Part shown: piece by piece, positions 8,867-18,026 of the stretch
Layout of the letters: every line of letters starts with the position of its first letter
How positions within the stretch are numbered: the first letter of the stretch is position 1
Source: Formosa haliotis
GTDB taxonomy: Bacteria > Bacteroidota > Bacteroidia > Flavobacteriales > Flavobacteriaceae
Length of the DNA: 64,000 nt
NCBI RefSeq assembly: GCF_001685485.1
Contig: NZ_BDEL01000001.1
Location: forward strand, 806,001 to 870,000
Direction: 5' to 3'
Notes under the pieces: model-generated
The model's input: the letters and a program-made list of their open reading frames with translations, nothing else
Told to the model about the DNA's origin: nothing
Database searches by the model: none
Position numbers and translations under genes: made by a program

Positions 8867-9718
8867 TAAAAGAATGGATTGCAGAATATAATCCTCAAAA
8901 TGAGGAAGAAATATTATCGGCATTACGAGAAATAATGCAAGAAATAACTTTGGCTGGCTTATCCAGAACTGATTTTTTGAGAAAGCTGCCTTCTACGGAG
9001 GAACAGCCCTTAGAATATTTTATGCTTTAGATCGGTTTTCTGAAGATTTGGATTTTTCTTTGATTGTACCCGATACTAATTTTTCAATAGAACCTTATTT
9101 TAAATCCATATTAGAGGAATTTAAATCTTTAGGACTTACAGTTAGCATTAATGAAAAGAAAAAGACAAAAGTAACAGCGGTCGACTCAGCATTTTTGAAA
9201 GCTGAAACAATATGGAAAGAAATTATTCTTGAAGATATTATAAAGGAAACCGGTGTGCGAAGCAACAGAACCATAAAAATTAAAATAGAAGTTGATAGGC
9301 AACCTCCTTTAAATTTCCAAACAGAAGAAAAACTGTTACTCCGTCCATTTTCTTTTATGTCAAGTGTTATACTAAATCCAGTTTGTTTGCTGGTAAGTTG
9401 CATGCTTTACTGTTTAGAAAATGGAAAAACAGAGTAAAAGGAAGAGATTGGTACGACTTAGAATGGTATATTAAAAAAGGGATTCCATTAGATGTTGGTC
9501 ACTTTTTAGCAAGAGCTAAAGACACGAATGATTGGCAAGGAAATAGCATCTCCAAGGAAGAAGTGTTGGAACTTTTAAATCATAAAATCGAATCGGTATC
9601 TTTTAACAACATTAAAGAAGATGTTGTTAGATTTATTAAAAATGATAGCGTTTTAGCTATTTGGAGTCCTGAGTATTTCAAAGATTTAATTAATAAAATG
9701 AAATTTGAAAATATCTAA
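8863..9718 (+). pseudogene. AbiEii nucleotidyltransferase toxin gene, broken by two single-base losses
   Basis: Three consecutive frames together give a complete protein of about 285 aa. It contains the nucleotidyltransferase signature GGTALRIFY...FSEDLDFS and the family motifs AGKLHALLFRKW and KGRDWYDLEWY. The frame breaks at a run of six T (8983-8988; seven would restore FFEKAAFYGG) and again at a run of four T (9353-9356; five would restore FYVKCYTKSSLFAGK). With both runs one base longer the protein is whole. AbiEii toxins transfer nucleotides to tRNA or other targets and arrest growth. Either the toxin has really been inactivated, leaving an orphan antitoxin, or the two losses are homopolymer sequencing errors. 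Confidence 0.8.
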
Positions 9719-9947
9719 TTAAAACAAAATACTAACAATTATAAAATACGAAGGCAAAAAGACATCGTATTTACAAGAGTTTACCAACGCAGGTGAATTT
9801 TAAAACAAAGCTAAAAACATAAACCTTACCATTAATCGGATTTTAATTCTGAATTTTGTATTTAAAAAGAATACTTATCGAAATTCTATCCTGTTAGGTT
9901 AGGACGAAAATCATGAACTCTGAATAGCAGAAATAATAATTTAAGAA

Positions 9948-11285
9948 GGCAGTATCTCATAAACTGTGTAAGTTTTAAAATCTCAGGTTAAATATTAATC
10001 TGAGATTTTTTATTCATTAATTTTAACTTTTACACACTTATGAAACCAGAAGATTTATTAAACGAAGACTTTTTAAAACAATTCAAGAATGCACCAGAGC
10101 TAACATCCTTTTTAGAACAGTTGCACAAACGTGGTATTGAGAAGTTACTAGAAGGGGAACTAGATGCCCATTTAGACTACGATAAGCACAAAAAAAGTAA
10201 AGCAGCCAACCTTCGAAATGGTTACACTAAAAAGAAATTAAAATCCGTTTTAGGAGAAACAGAGATTCAAGTTCCTCGAGACCGTGATAGTTCTTTTAAT
10301 CCTTTAATTGTAAAGAAAAGAGAAAGTACAACAGAAGGCATCGAAAATATTATTATATCGCTTTATGCCAAAGGCATGAGTAACAGTGATATTGAAGAAC
10401 AAATACGTGAGCTGTACGATTTTAATATTTCTACATCCACTATTTCAAGGATTACAGATAAGATTACAGAAGATGTTATTGCTTGGCGGAACAGGCCTTT
10501 GGAGGCCACTTACCTAATTGTTTGGATGGATGGCATCGTATTTAAAGTTAGGGAAAACTCTAAAGTCATAAACAAGACTATTTATATTGCAGTAGGCCTG
10601 AGAACAGATGGCAAAAAGGAAGTCCTAGGATTATGGTTAGGTAAAAATGAATCTTCAGCCTTTTGGATGAGTGTTTTAACCGATATTAAAGCTCGAGGAA
10701 CTCAAGATATACTTATCACAGCTACCGATAATTTAAATGGATTTACGGATACTATTAAAACTATTTTTCCGAAATCAACGACTCAAATTTGTGTTGTGCA
10801 TCAAATAAGAAATTCGTGTCGTTACGTGGTCTGGAAGGACAAAAAGGAATTTACTCGTGACATGAAGCAAATCTATACTGCTCCTACAAAAGAAGCTGCA
10901 AAAGCTGCTTTAAATGACTTCAAAACTAAATGGGATTCTAAATATTCTTACGCCATTAAAAGTTGGGAAAATAATTGGGATGAGCTTACAGTATTCTTTG
11001 ATTTTCCTATTGAAATAAGAACCATAATCTACACCACAAATCTTATAGAAAACCTAAATGGAAAGATACGGAAATACACAAAAAACAAACTCTCGTTTCC
11101 AACCGATGAAGCAGTTATGAAATCCGTGTTTTTAGCTTTGAGAGAAAGCACTAAAAAATGGACCATGCCAATCAGAAATTGGGGAGTGATACTAAATCAA
11201 TTTTTAGCTATATTTGAAAACAGGATTAAGTTATAAATAACCTAACCCTGAAATTTTGAACTTACACACTTTTTAGGATAGTGTC
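9948..11285 (+). mobile_element. IS256-family insertion sequence, apparently complete
   Basis: The element holds one transposase gene and imperfect terminal inverted repeats. The left end starts GGCAGTAT near 9948 and runs into GTGTAAGTTTTAAAATCTCA; the right end, read inward on the minus strand from 11285, starts GACACTATCC and runs into GTGTAAGTTCAAAATTTCA. The shared inner block is about 20 bp with two mismatches. I could not recognise a clean target duplication (left flank TTTAAGAA, right flank ATAATTTTC), so the exact ends are approximate. It lies between the broken AbiE pair and the defence operon. Confidence 0.75.
10040..11236 (+). CDS. IS256-family transposase
   Basis: A 398-aa mutator-type transposase. 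The N-terminus contains the family stretch [17 protein letters not shown] and the [15 protein letters not shown] segment; the RNase H-like core has [10 protein letters not shown] (first Asp), [11 protein letters not shown] (second Asp) and the late Glu region [22 protein letters not shown], followed by [17 protein letters not shown]. Length and motif order match a full-length IS256 enzyme, so the element may be active. The gene stands alone within its inverted repeats and points in the same direction as the AbiE genes. No frame damage is visible. Confidence 0.95.
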   Translation: MKPEDLLNEDFLKQFKNAPELTSFLEQLHKRGIEKLLEGELDAHLDYDKHKKSKAANLRNGYTKKKLKSVLGETEIQVPRDRDSSFNPLIVKKRESTTEGIENIIISLYAKGMSNSDIEEQIRELYDFNISTSTISRITDKITEDVIAWRNRPLEATYLIVWMDGIVFKVRENSKVINKTIYIAVGLRTDGKKEVLGLWLGKNESSAFWMSVLTDIKARGTQDILITATDNLNGFTDTIKTIFPKSTTQICVVHQIRNSCRYVVWKDKKEFTRDMKQIYTAPTKEAAKAALNDFKTKWDSKYSYAIKSWENNWDELTVFFDFPIEIRTIIYTTNLIENLNGKIRKYTKNKLSFPTDEAVMKSVFLALRESTKKWTMPIRNWGVILNQFLAIFENRIKL

Positions 11286-11385
11286 ATAATTTTCTGATTT
11301 GTTAGGTCTAGGACAAATCAAATTCTAATGTGAAAAATGTTTTTTGAAACGAGTTTTAGTCACTATTTTTTTAAGAAATAATCAA

Positions 11386-12294
11386 CTAGTTTTTAAAGTA
11401 TACTTCACATATGATAAATGATTTATCATCAATGGGTTCATTATAGTATTCATTTATATCATTACCAGATCCAACTCTCCAAATATCAATATCTGAATAT
11501 TTAACTGATAACATCATAGATATAAAAGAAAATGGCTTTGGACCTAAAGGGGCTATTATTATGCTATACTCATCTTTAAGATAAAAATATAACCTTGTCA
11601 ACTCTTTTTCTAAATTAATTAAGTCATCAAAAGAGTAAGTGATTATATTATTAACTTTTTCTCGTAAAATATTTTGATTGTTATTTTCAATTGTATTAAC
11701 AAATTTTTTATCCGATGCAGGTTTTGTATAAAATAGATAATATTTCTTTGGATCCAAGTGCTCAATAATACCCTCAGCTTTATTTTGTTCATAACCTAAA
11801 CAAACTATAAGAGCTTTCGGTTTGTCCGTTGGAACAACATACTTTCCTGGTAAAGGAGCAATGCTTCTATTAGGTTTTGGTTTTTTAGGTTCAATATATT
11901 TTGAAGGTGTGTAAGAGAAATATGAAATAATATTTTTACATCTATTTTCTTTGTTCTTAAGATATAAAATAATTGAATAGTACCACGATTTTGTCATACA
12001 GGAATAATCAATTACGATATTGATAGTATCCTTATTTATTTTTTGTATTTCATTTTCCAAAATATTTATGACCTCTGTATGGTTATTTGTTTTAATTTTT
12101 TTTATTAAAACATTTTCATCATAATCTATTTCCTTATAGCAAAAAACAATCTGATTATCAATTTTATTTGTCTTAAGTAATGTGTTGTATAAAGTATATG
12201 ATCTTTTTTCATGATTTTCTACACATAAAAACAAATCAATGATTTTATCTTTAAAATCATTGATTTTTATCTGCTTTCCGTATTGTATTTCCAT
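11386..12294 (-). CDS. Unknown protein, last gene of the ORC-ATPase/phosphoesterase operon
   Basis: I do not recognise this 302-aa protein. It has two halves that look alpha/beta: the first contains DTINIVIDYSCMTKSWYYS (about 92-110), the second KALIVCLGYEQNKAEGIIEHL (about 158-178), SIIIAPLGPKPFSFISMML (about 246-264) and IDIWRVGSGNDINEYY. Glycine and proline turns after beta strands suggest Rossmann-like folds, perhaps ligand or nucleotide sensing, but this is a fold guess. It begins 1 nt after the stop of the ORC-like ATPase gene, so it belongs to the same operon and is probably a partner of the ATPase. No signal peptide or membrane segment is seen, so it should be cytoplasmic. Confidence 0.6.
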   Translation of the reverse strand: MEIQYGKQIKINDFKDKIIDLFLCVENHEKRSYTLYNTLLKTNKIDNQIVFCYKEIDYDENVLIKKIKTNNHTEVINILENEIQKINKDTINIVIDYSCMTKSWYYSIILYLKNKENRCKNIISYFSYTPSKYIEPKKPKPNRSIAPLPGKYVVPTDKPKALIVCLGYEQNKAEGIIEHLDPKKYYLFYTKPASDKKFVNTIENNNQNILREKVNNIITYSFDDLINLEKELTRLYFYLKDEYSIIIAPLGPKPFSFISMMLSVKYSDIDIWRVGSGNDINEYYNEPIDDKSFIICEVYFKN

Positions 12295-12295
12295 T

Positions 12296-14091
12296 TTATT
12301 CGAATAATGACATTTGATTAATATTTGATAAATCAGTCCCTTTTAAACATCTGCTCAAGGATATCTCTCCATATTTTCTAATTGGCAGATCATATAAAAC
12401 AAAAAACAAATATGAAAGCTTGATTCTTTGGTTTCTAATCTCAAAATCAAAGGCATCATCATTAGTATCTAATAAAATGAAAGCTCCTTGTGAGATTCCT
12501 TTCTCTAATAAATCTAAAATATGATTAGGTATTAAACTTTCTTTTTCATCTACAATAAAAGTACCTTTTGGATCCATTTTAAATTGATTACCCAAAATTT
12601 CAGATCTAAAATACAGACCTATTTTATCAACAATATCCATAATGGATAATTTATTGTTCTCACCAACAGGAATATTATTTATTACATTTTTAAATTTTTG
12701 AGCAATTAAATAAAGTTCTTTATATTGTGTTGTAGCTTTTGCATTTTTCATATCCGATTTTATTAAGATAGAATTTGTTAATCCAATTAACCATCTAGGG
12801 TTACCATCGCATATTTCACTCAAAATTTCAATCCCAGAAAGAAAATTATTAGATTTTCTACTTCTATATTTAACAATTAGTTTTCCTTTTGAAGTTTTAT
12901 TACTTTCAATAAAAAAATTCCTATAATAAACTATTGGTTTTATTTTTCTAAAAAGAGTGTCTTTTTGACCTTCATTAATAGGTGTAGGGTTAGTTGTTTT
13001 TACTTTTTTTTGTTTAAGAAAAGTTTTAAACGATTCATCTTTTCTTATTAAATCTAACATTTGTTTATAAAAATCACTTCCCTTTTCATAACTATCACTT
13101 TCTTTATTGTAAATTTCGTTTGATTCAAAGTATGAATAAGGACTTGCGTTTGGATATTTCTTTTTAGAAGAGATGTGATTAAAGCGATTGAAAATTCTTT
13201 ATTATCACTTGAATTCCACATTTTTATTAGTTCATAATCATTTCCTGTTGTTGCTCTATAAGTTCCTTTTAAACAATTTTCTAAATCAGAAGACAATATT
13301 GGACTTGCGCTTAATTTATAAAGAATATAATGTTTTCTGCTTCTTAGAGAGACAAACAATTCAGATTGTAGCCATATTGGAGCAAATTCTAATTCATCAA
13401 AACATAAAGCCCATTTTTTATTGTTTTTAATTTTAAAAATTCTTTCAAAAATAGGAATGATTGATTCTATTGATGTTACAAAAGATAAGTTAAAATAATC
13501 ATAATGAGGTAAATCATCGCCTTTGTTATAATTAAAAATAATATTTTGAATCATTTGATTCACATCATCAACTCTTTTGGTTAGTTCCTCCTTAATATAC
13601 TTAATTTTAGGAATTGTAAGAGGAAGTTTCCATGCTGAAATTAAAACTTTACCTAATTCAAATTCTTTTTCTTCACTTACATTATTAATTTCGAACTCTA
13701 AAACATTTAAAAAAGTATCACATAATGACATAAAAACATTTGTATTTACTGAAAATCTAGATATTATTTCAGAAAAATTTCCAAACTTTTTTAATTGTTC
13801 ATTATATGTATGATTTTTTACATCCCAATATATATCAGTAGATATATAAATTGCATAAAAAGGTATATTTCTTCTAATATTTTCTGCTCTTTCAGATTCC
13901 CAAGAATTTAAGGCAGGAAGAGTCAGCATTTTCATCAATGTTGTTTTGCCACATCCTCTGGCACCTAAAATAACTGAATGATTGTTTTGAATTAGTTTAG
14001 AAAAACTTTCAGACCAAATAAATGTTTCAGCAACTTCTTTTGGAGCATAATGTCTTGCATTATATGTAGGAAAAATAGTATCTGATTTCAT
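12296..14091 (-). CDS. ORC/Cdc6-like AAA ATPase, frame broken by one base loss
   Basis: The two visible parts (start at 14091, stop at 12296) form one protein of about 598 aa if the A run on the coding strand (T run at 13161-13165) is one base longer; the joined sequence then reads LLKKKYPNAS and SYEKGSDFYKQMLDLIRKDE without a stop. Walker A is GARGCGKT (43-50), Walker B is ALCFDELE (228-235). The C-terminal half contains GNPRWLIGLTN, a stretch I associate with such ORC-CDC6-type bacterial ATPases, and probable winged helices. It is likely the energy-using sensor or switch of the operon. The start overlaps the phosphoesterase stop by 4 nt. The frameshift may be an assembly error or may have silenced the system. 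Confidence 0.75.
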
Positions 14092-15269
14092 AATAGGTTT
14101 AAATTAATTATTCTTTTAGGATTATTCCATAAATGTTCATCAGGCATATAACCACTTTCTTTTAACAGCTTATATAATTGTTTTGAGTCTGCTGGAGTTA
14201 AATAATTAACGTCTTCAATATTTTCTGAAATCTCAATCCAAGACATTTCTTTTTTAGTCTCTAATAAAGCTTTTAGATATTCAAATATTTGATCAATATT
14301 TTTCTCATTTCCAAAACCAGATATCGGTGCAAAAGCACTCTCGTCAAAGTTTTTTTTCCAGCCATCTTCAGGTAAATAAGTCCATGTTAAAATTTGACCT
14401 TTACATTTGCTTTGTCTTTTTGAAAGCTCAATTATATGAAAAGCATTTCTTAAGCCGGCAAACATAATATTACTTCCCGCAGAAAAACTTCCTGCAGAAA
14501 AAAGGGGTAATCTATATTTTCCTTGAGGAGAATAATATTTTATAAATGGATCATGTTTGTGACCGTATATAAACAGATCAAAATTATTTTCACCTAACAG
14601 ATTTAAAAGTTGCTCGCCATTTACAATTCTGTCATCCTCTCCTAAGTTTTTTCTTGGATGTTCAATAGGTGGATGGTGACTCATGGCTATTTGTATCTTA
14701 CTATCATTATTTTGAATTAAATAACTTTCAATATATTCTATAGATTCCGGAGATATTTCACCTTTACATGCACTTTCTTTGTCATAGTGAAAATGCGAGC
14801 TATTAATCACTAGTATTCTGTATTCATTTTCTTCAATAAAAACGCACCCTTTAGACCAAAATATATCCCTATCTGCTTCCTTTTTAATTGGAAAACCTCT
14901 TTTTACACCCCTTACATTTTCAGAACTATATTTACTATTGTTTTTGTATACATCAACATCATGATTTCCAATAGTAGCTATAATGTTTTTTGATTCTAGT
15001 TCTCGGTTTATTTCAAGAGAAAATTCCCAGCCAGATATTAAACCTTGAAGACTTGCTTTATCTGTGAAGTCTCCTGGACAAAGGGTTAGATCAACTTTTA
15101 GCTTACTTTCTTCGTTATTTATTATTTTAATCAAACTCTCTACTGGATGATCATTCGTTGGATAGCGTAACTTATCTGTTAATAAATATGTACTAGGACT
15201 ATCTCCAACTTTAGTTGGATGACAATGTAAATCACTTACAATTGCAATTCTTAGCTTATTTTCACTCAT
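14088..15269 (-). CDS. Calcineurin-like metallophosphoesterase of the defence-type operon
   Basis: A 393-aa protein with all classic metal-binding blocks: SDLHCH (residues 12-17), GDFTD (about 66), GNHD (about 101), SHHPP (about 200) and GHKHD (about 240). These build the two-metal centre that hydrolyses phosphoester bonds in nucleic acids, nucleotides or proteins. The C-terminal third (from about 300) is an extra helical region with a probable winged-helix character (NYLTPADSKQLYKLLKESGY). It starts 3 nt after the methylase stop and its stop overlaps the ATPase start, so translation is coupled. In this setting it could be the nuclease or nucleotide-degrading effector; the substrate cannot be read from sequence. 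Confidence 0.9.
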   Translation of the reverse strand: MSENKLRIAIVSDLHCHPTKVGDSPSTYLLTDKLRYPTNDHPVESLIKIINNEESKLKVDLTLCPGDFTDKASLQGLISGWEFSLEINRELESKNIIATIGNHDVDVYKNNSKYSSENVRGVKRGFPIKKEADRDIFWSKGCVFIEENEYRILVINSSHFHYDKESACKGEISPESIEYIESYLIQNNDSKIQIAMSHHPPIEHPRKNLGEDDRIVNGEQLLNLLGENNFDLFIYGHKHDPFIKYYSPQGKYRLPLFSAGSFSAGSNIMFAGLRNAFHIIELSKRQSKCKGQILTWTYLPEDGWKKNFDESAFAPISGFGNEKNIDQIFEYLKALLETKKEMSWIEISENIEDVNYLTPADSKQLYKLLKESGYMPDEHLWNNPKRIINLNLL

Positions 15270-15272
15270 GTA

Positions 15273-16121
15273 TTATGATCTAGTATTGTAAATTATTAAC
15301 TCATTAAATATTCCTCTTGTTTTATTTCTACCACCAACTTGACTATTTCTGGATAACTTTTTAGTTTTCCCAATTTTGTTATATAATTTTGTTATAGAAA
15401 CATGAGATGCATTTGTTAAAATAAAAAATGCTTCACGATTAATAATATTTTCAATGTAAACTTTTAATCGTTCTTGATCATCCCAAGAAAATAATTTTTG
15501 ATTATACTCAATGAAGCCATTATTTTCGTGAGCAACAGTATATGGAGGGTCTATAAATACCAAATCTCCTTTTTTTATATTATCCAGATTTTTCTCAAAA
15601 CTTTCATTTCGGATTATAACATTTTTAAGCTTTATACTTATATTCAATAATAATTCTTCATTAATAAAATTAACGTTTTCTTGTTTTCCATATGGAACAT
15701 TGTATTTCCCTTTACTATTCACTCTAAAAATACCATTAAAAGATGTTTTATTTAAGTAAATGAATCGTGCCGCTCTTTTTTCATTTATTCTTGGATTCTC
15801 ATTTCTAATTTTATAATAATTTTCAGAAGTGTTTTTTAATTTTTTTAGATATTTGATGACATCATTGGGATTGTCTCTTAATTGAATATAAGTATTAATT
15901 AAATCTTTATTAGTGTCAGATAAATAATATTCTTTTTCTCTATTTATATCTAAGTTTATTAAATGAAAAAAAACTGACCCAGCACCTAAAAAAGGTTCGT
16001 GATAATTATTGAATGAAGTTGGCAGAAAATCATCTATGTGCTTTTTTACAAACCATCTTTTAGACCCTGTCCATCTTAAAAAAGGCCCTATATTAGATAT
16101 ATTTAATTTTGTTTTAATCAT
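15273..16121 (-). CDS. D12-class (Dam-like) N6-adenine DNA methyltransferase
   Basis: A 282-aa enzyme with the alpha-class order of motifs: RWTGSKRW at 16-23, the SAM-binding HEPFLGAGSVFFHL (41-54), LSDTNKDLINTY (67-78) and the catalytic DPPY at 191-194. NKTSFNGIFRVN (134 region) is the target-recognition hairpin typical of Dam and its relatives, and NVPYGK follows. It would methylate adenine in a short site, possibly GATC-like, but specificity cannot be read safely. It overlaps the toxin stop by 8 nt and precedes the phosphoesterase by 3 nt. In the operon it could mark self DNA. No restriction enzyme is seen beside it. Confidence 0.9.
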   Translation of the reverse strand: MIKTKLNISNIGPFLRWTGSKRWFVKKHIDDFLPTSFNNYHEPFLGAGSVFFHLINLDINREKEYYLSDTNKDLINTYIQLRDNPNDVIKYLKKLKNTSENYYKIRNENPRINEKRAARFIYLNKTSFNGIFRVNSKGKYNVPYGKQENVNFINEELLLNISIKLKNVIIRNESFEKNLDNIKKGDLVFIDPPYTVAHENNGFIEYNQKLFSWDDQERLKVYIENIINREAFFILTNASHVSITKLYNKIGKTKKLSRNSQVGGRNKTRGIFNELIIYNTRS

Positions 16122-17163
16122 TATACATTGATTTATACCAATAAAAAAATGCTTCTGGATTGCTTTTTTTTAGTTTGTTTAATTTATTGAACTGTTGGTT
16201 TTCAATAGTCCAATCTTTAATCTGTTTTGGGCTTTTAAATTTTTCTAAATCTGATACTATTTCATTTTTTAATACTTCTGCTAAATAAGCTGTTTTGGCT
16301 GCAGCTGTAATCGCTTCTTCAATATTAAATTTTGTAATGATGAAATTTGTAAAATTACTAATCCCTAGTTGTAAATGTTTAAATTCTTCTGATTTGACAT
16401 CTCTAGTTGCTAATATGTAGCAAGCTTCTTGGGTATCTTCTAATACATGAATGGCAGATACGTTTAACTTTCTGAATTTAATTTCTTCTGCCACTACTTT
16501 GTTGTAGCTATTTTGAACTGTTTTTAAATCTGTGATGTTATCTGTTAAAAAGGCCACATCAAACAATTGCTTTATGATTTCTACGGGTCTGTTTTTACTA
16601 TATAATATTCCTGTTGTTTTTGGTGCAAAAGCAGTTAATTTGTCTCCTAATATAGCATCAAAAGTTGGCATTTGTACCGTAATAATTTCTCCTGTAGTTT
16701 GGACCCAATCATGCGCTATGGGAATTTCCATAAGAGCCGGATATGGATTTGGTGTGTATAATACATCTAATAGTATTGGTTCTACACTACCATCTACATT
16801 ACTGGTATAATGCATCTTAAAATGTCCTATTGGTGCATCTTGTGTGTGTTTTCTATTGTTGTCGTCTTCCCAATGTGTAAACACCTTATTTTTACTAATC
16901 TTTTCTAAAATGTTTTCTATTTCACTTTGTGTTTGCTCTGTAATAATGTCTATATCTATTGAAAATCGTTTAGGTATTTTGGTTGCTAGTAATAATGCCG
17001 TACCTCTTTTAAAAATAAATTCTAATCCGTTTACTTTTAATTGTTCTAAAAACAGCAATGCATAAATCACCTTCTCAATTAATTTAGGATCTAATTTCTT
17101 TTTTCCTAAATTACTTTTGACTTCATAAATCCAATCTGGATGGTATGTTGTTGGTTCTATCAT
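16114..17163 (-). CDS. AbiEii/AbiGii-type nucleotidyltransferase toxin
   Basis: A 349-aa protein with the nucleotidyltransferase signature FKRGTALLLA...RFSIDIDI (about residues 51-75), which holds the GTAL and DxD metal-binding elements, and a C-terminal helical half. LGDKLTAFAPKTTG (about 187) is the second family motif. It is intact, unlike the AbiEii gene at 8863. It lies 21 nt behind the DUF6577 gene, the usual antitoxin-like partner of this toxin branch, with a palindrome in the gap. Expected activity is transfer of nucleotides onto an RNA or protein target that stops growth. It may serve as the abortive arm of the six-gene operon. Confidence 0.85.
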   Translation of the reverse strand: MIEPTTYHPDWIYEVKSNLGKKKLDPKLIEKVIYALLFLEQLKVNGLEFIFKRGTALLLATKIPKRFSIDIDIITEQTQSEIENILEKISKNKVFTHWEDDNNRKHTQDAPIGHFKMHYTSNVDGSVEPILLDVLYTPNPYPALMEIPIAHDWVQTTGEIITVQMPTFDAILGDKLTAFAPKTTGILYSKNRPVEIIKQLFDVAFLTDNITDLKTVQNSYNKVVAEEIKFRKLNVSAIHVLEDTQEACYILATRDVKSEEFKHLQLGISNFTNFIITKFNIEEAITAAAKTAYLAEVLKNEIVSDLEKFKSPKQIKDWTIENQQFNKLNKLKKSNPEAFFYWYKSMYND

Positions 17164-17175
17164 TCGTAATTATGT

Positions 17176-17203
17176 TTTGGCAAATTATTTAATTTTTGCC
17201 AAA
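17176..17203 (-). promoter_or_regulatory. Second copy of the TTTGGCAAA palindrome, at the antitoxin-toxin junction
   Basis: Arms TTTGGCAAA (17176-17184) and TTTGCCAAA (17195-17203) form a 9-bp inverted repeat. The right arm lies inside the last codons of the DUF6577 gene (LAKIK) and the left arm in the gap before the toxin gene. The same core makes up the operator ahead of the operon at 17933-17972. It may be an internal operator for the toxin and genes behind it. Confidence 0.55.
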
Positions 17204-17916
17204 GTTAAATCCGTTAAATTTTCTACTTCATTCTCTCTATTTCGTCTGTATGCATACCGCTTCATTTTATTTTTATTTACCTCATACTTTTCAAATGCAG
17301 AAGCGTAAATAAACTCTATTTCACTTTGTTGTGCTGCGTAAAGTTTGGTATCAATAGTCATATCAACTAATAATTTTTCCAGCATTGGCAGCGTTATTTT
17401 ATTTATTTCTTGCAATGGTGCTTCTGATATTAAATGCTTTAAAATAATAACATCTTCACTATTGTTTATATACAGATTGAACGTTTCTGCATCTGGTTCT
17501 ATATAAACTTGTTTTCCTTGATCTTTCAGCTCATGAAATACAGCTTCTGTAACATCTTTATCTAATTCTAAAACCGTATAGAATTTAAATGGTTGATGCT
17601 TCATAAATTCATTTAACCATTTGGTGTCCCAAATACAAAACGCTGCAAAGGGGTAGTCTTTTTTTATTTTATTGAACAAGCGTTTTAAATGACTATCTAC
17701 AACAGGATTGTAAGCTTTTTTTTCTTTTAGAGCATACATGCCTCTTGCGGGATTTTTAATAAGTCCTTCCTTTTTTAAACGTGACAAATACACGTTTATA
17801 GTGCTTTGTTTTAATTCAGGAAAATCTAAAATAATACATTTAACCAATTTCTCTTTTGAAATAGTTGATTGTTTCTTAAAATAAGATTCTATTTTATCTT
17901 TTAATGTATCAATCAA
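17185..17916 (-). CDS. DUF6577 (AbiEi-like) antitoxin and probable operon repressor
   Basis: A 243-aa protein that opens with a winged helix (TISKEKLVKCIILDFPELKQ to GLIKNPARGMYALKEKKAY, about 17-70), then an AbiEi-like C-terminal domain (FAAFCIWDTKWLNEFM, LLVDMTIDTKLYAAQQSE). Proteins of this family are paired with AbiEii toxins. As first gene of the operon, directly behind a 16-bp-arm palindrome, it is the best candidate for the repressor of the whole cluster and for neutralising the toxin. The start ATG at 17916 gives MIDTLKDKIESYF. No frame damage is visible. Confidence 0.8.
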   Translation of the reverse strand: MIDTLKDKIESYFKKQSTISKEKLVKCIILDFPELKQSTINVYLSRLKKEGLIKNPARGMYALKEKKAYNPVVDSHLKRLFNKIKKDYPFAAFCIWDTKWLNEFMKHQPFKFYTVLELDKDVTEAVFHELKDQGKQVYIEPDAETFNLYINNSEDVIILKHLISEAPLQEINKITLPMLEKLLVDMTIDTKLYAAQQSEIEFIYASAFEKYEVNKNKMKRYAYRRNRENEVENLTDLTLAKIK

Positions 17917-17932
17917 TGTGTAAAGTTCTTAA

Positions 17933-17972
17933 TTAATCTTTGGCAAATTACATAATATTTGCCAAAGATTAA
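17933..17972 (-). promoter_or_regulatory. Long palindromic operator ahead of the six-gene operon
   Basis: A perfect inverted repeat with 16-bp arms: TTAATCTTTGGCAAAT (17933-17948) and its complement (17957-17972), separated by 8 nt. It ends 17 bp before the DUF6577 start. On the minus strand, AATCTTTG inside the repeat resembles the -7 element TAnnTTTG, with a TTG 23 nt farther upstream, so a bound repressor would block the promoter. The core recurs at 17176-17203. Confidence 0.7.
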
Positions 17973-18026
17973 TACCTTTAAACTTTTTTAACTCAAAACA
18001 TATATAACTTCGTTTAATAAAGTTCA

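Noticed and set aside
9722..9801. Short coding-like run (KYEGKKTSYLQEF...) behind abiEii
   Set aside because: Only about 20 codons, no start, no family; cannot be told from chance.
9940..11294. Target-site duplication around the IS256-family element
   Set aside because: Flanks TTTAAGAA and ATAATTTTC do not form a convincing 8-9 bp repeat, so none is claimed.
11296..11319. GATTTGT/ACAAATC hairpin behind the IS element as a terminator of the defence operon
   Set aside because: Clear 7-bp stem, but no T run on the minus strand in the right place; function unclear, so not listed.
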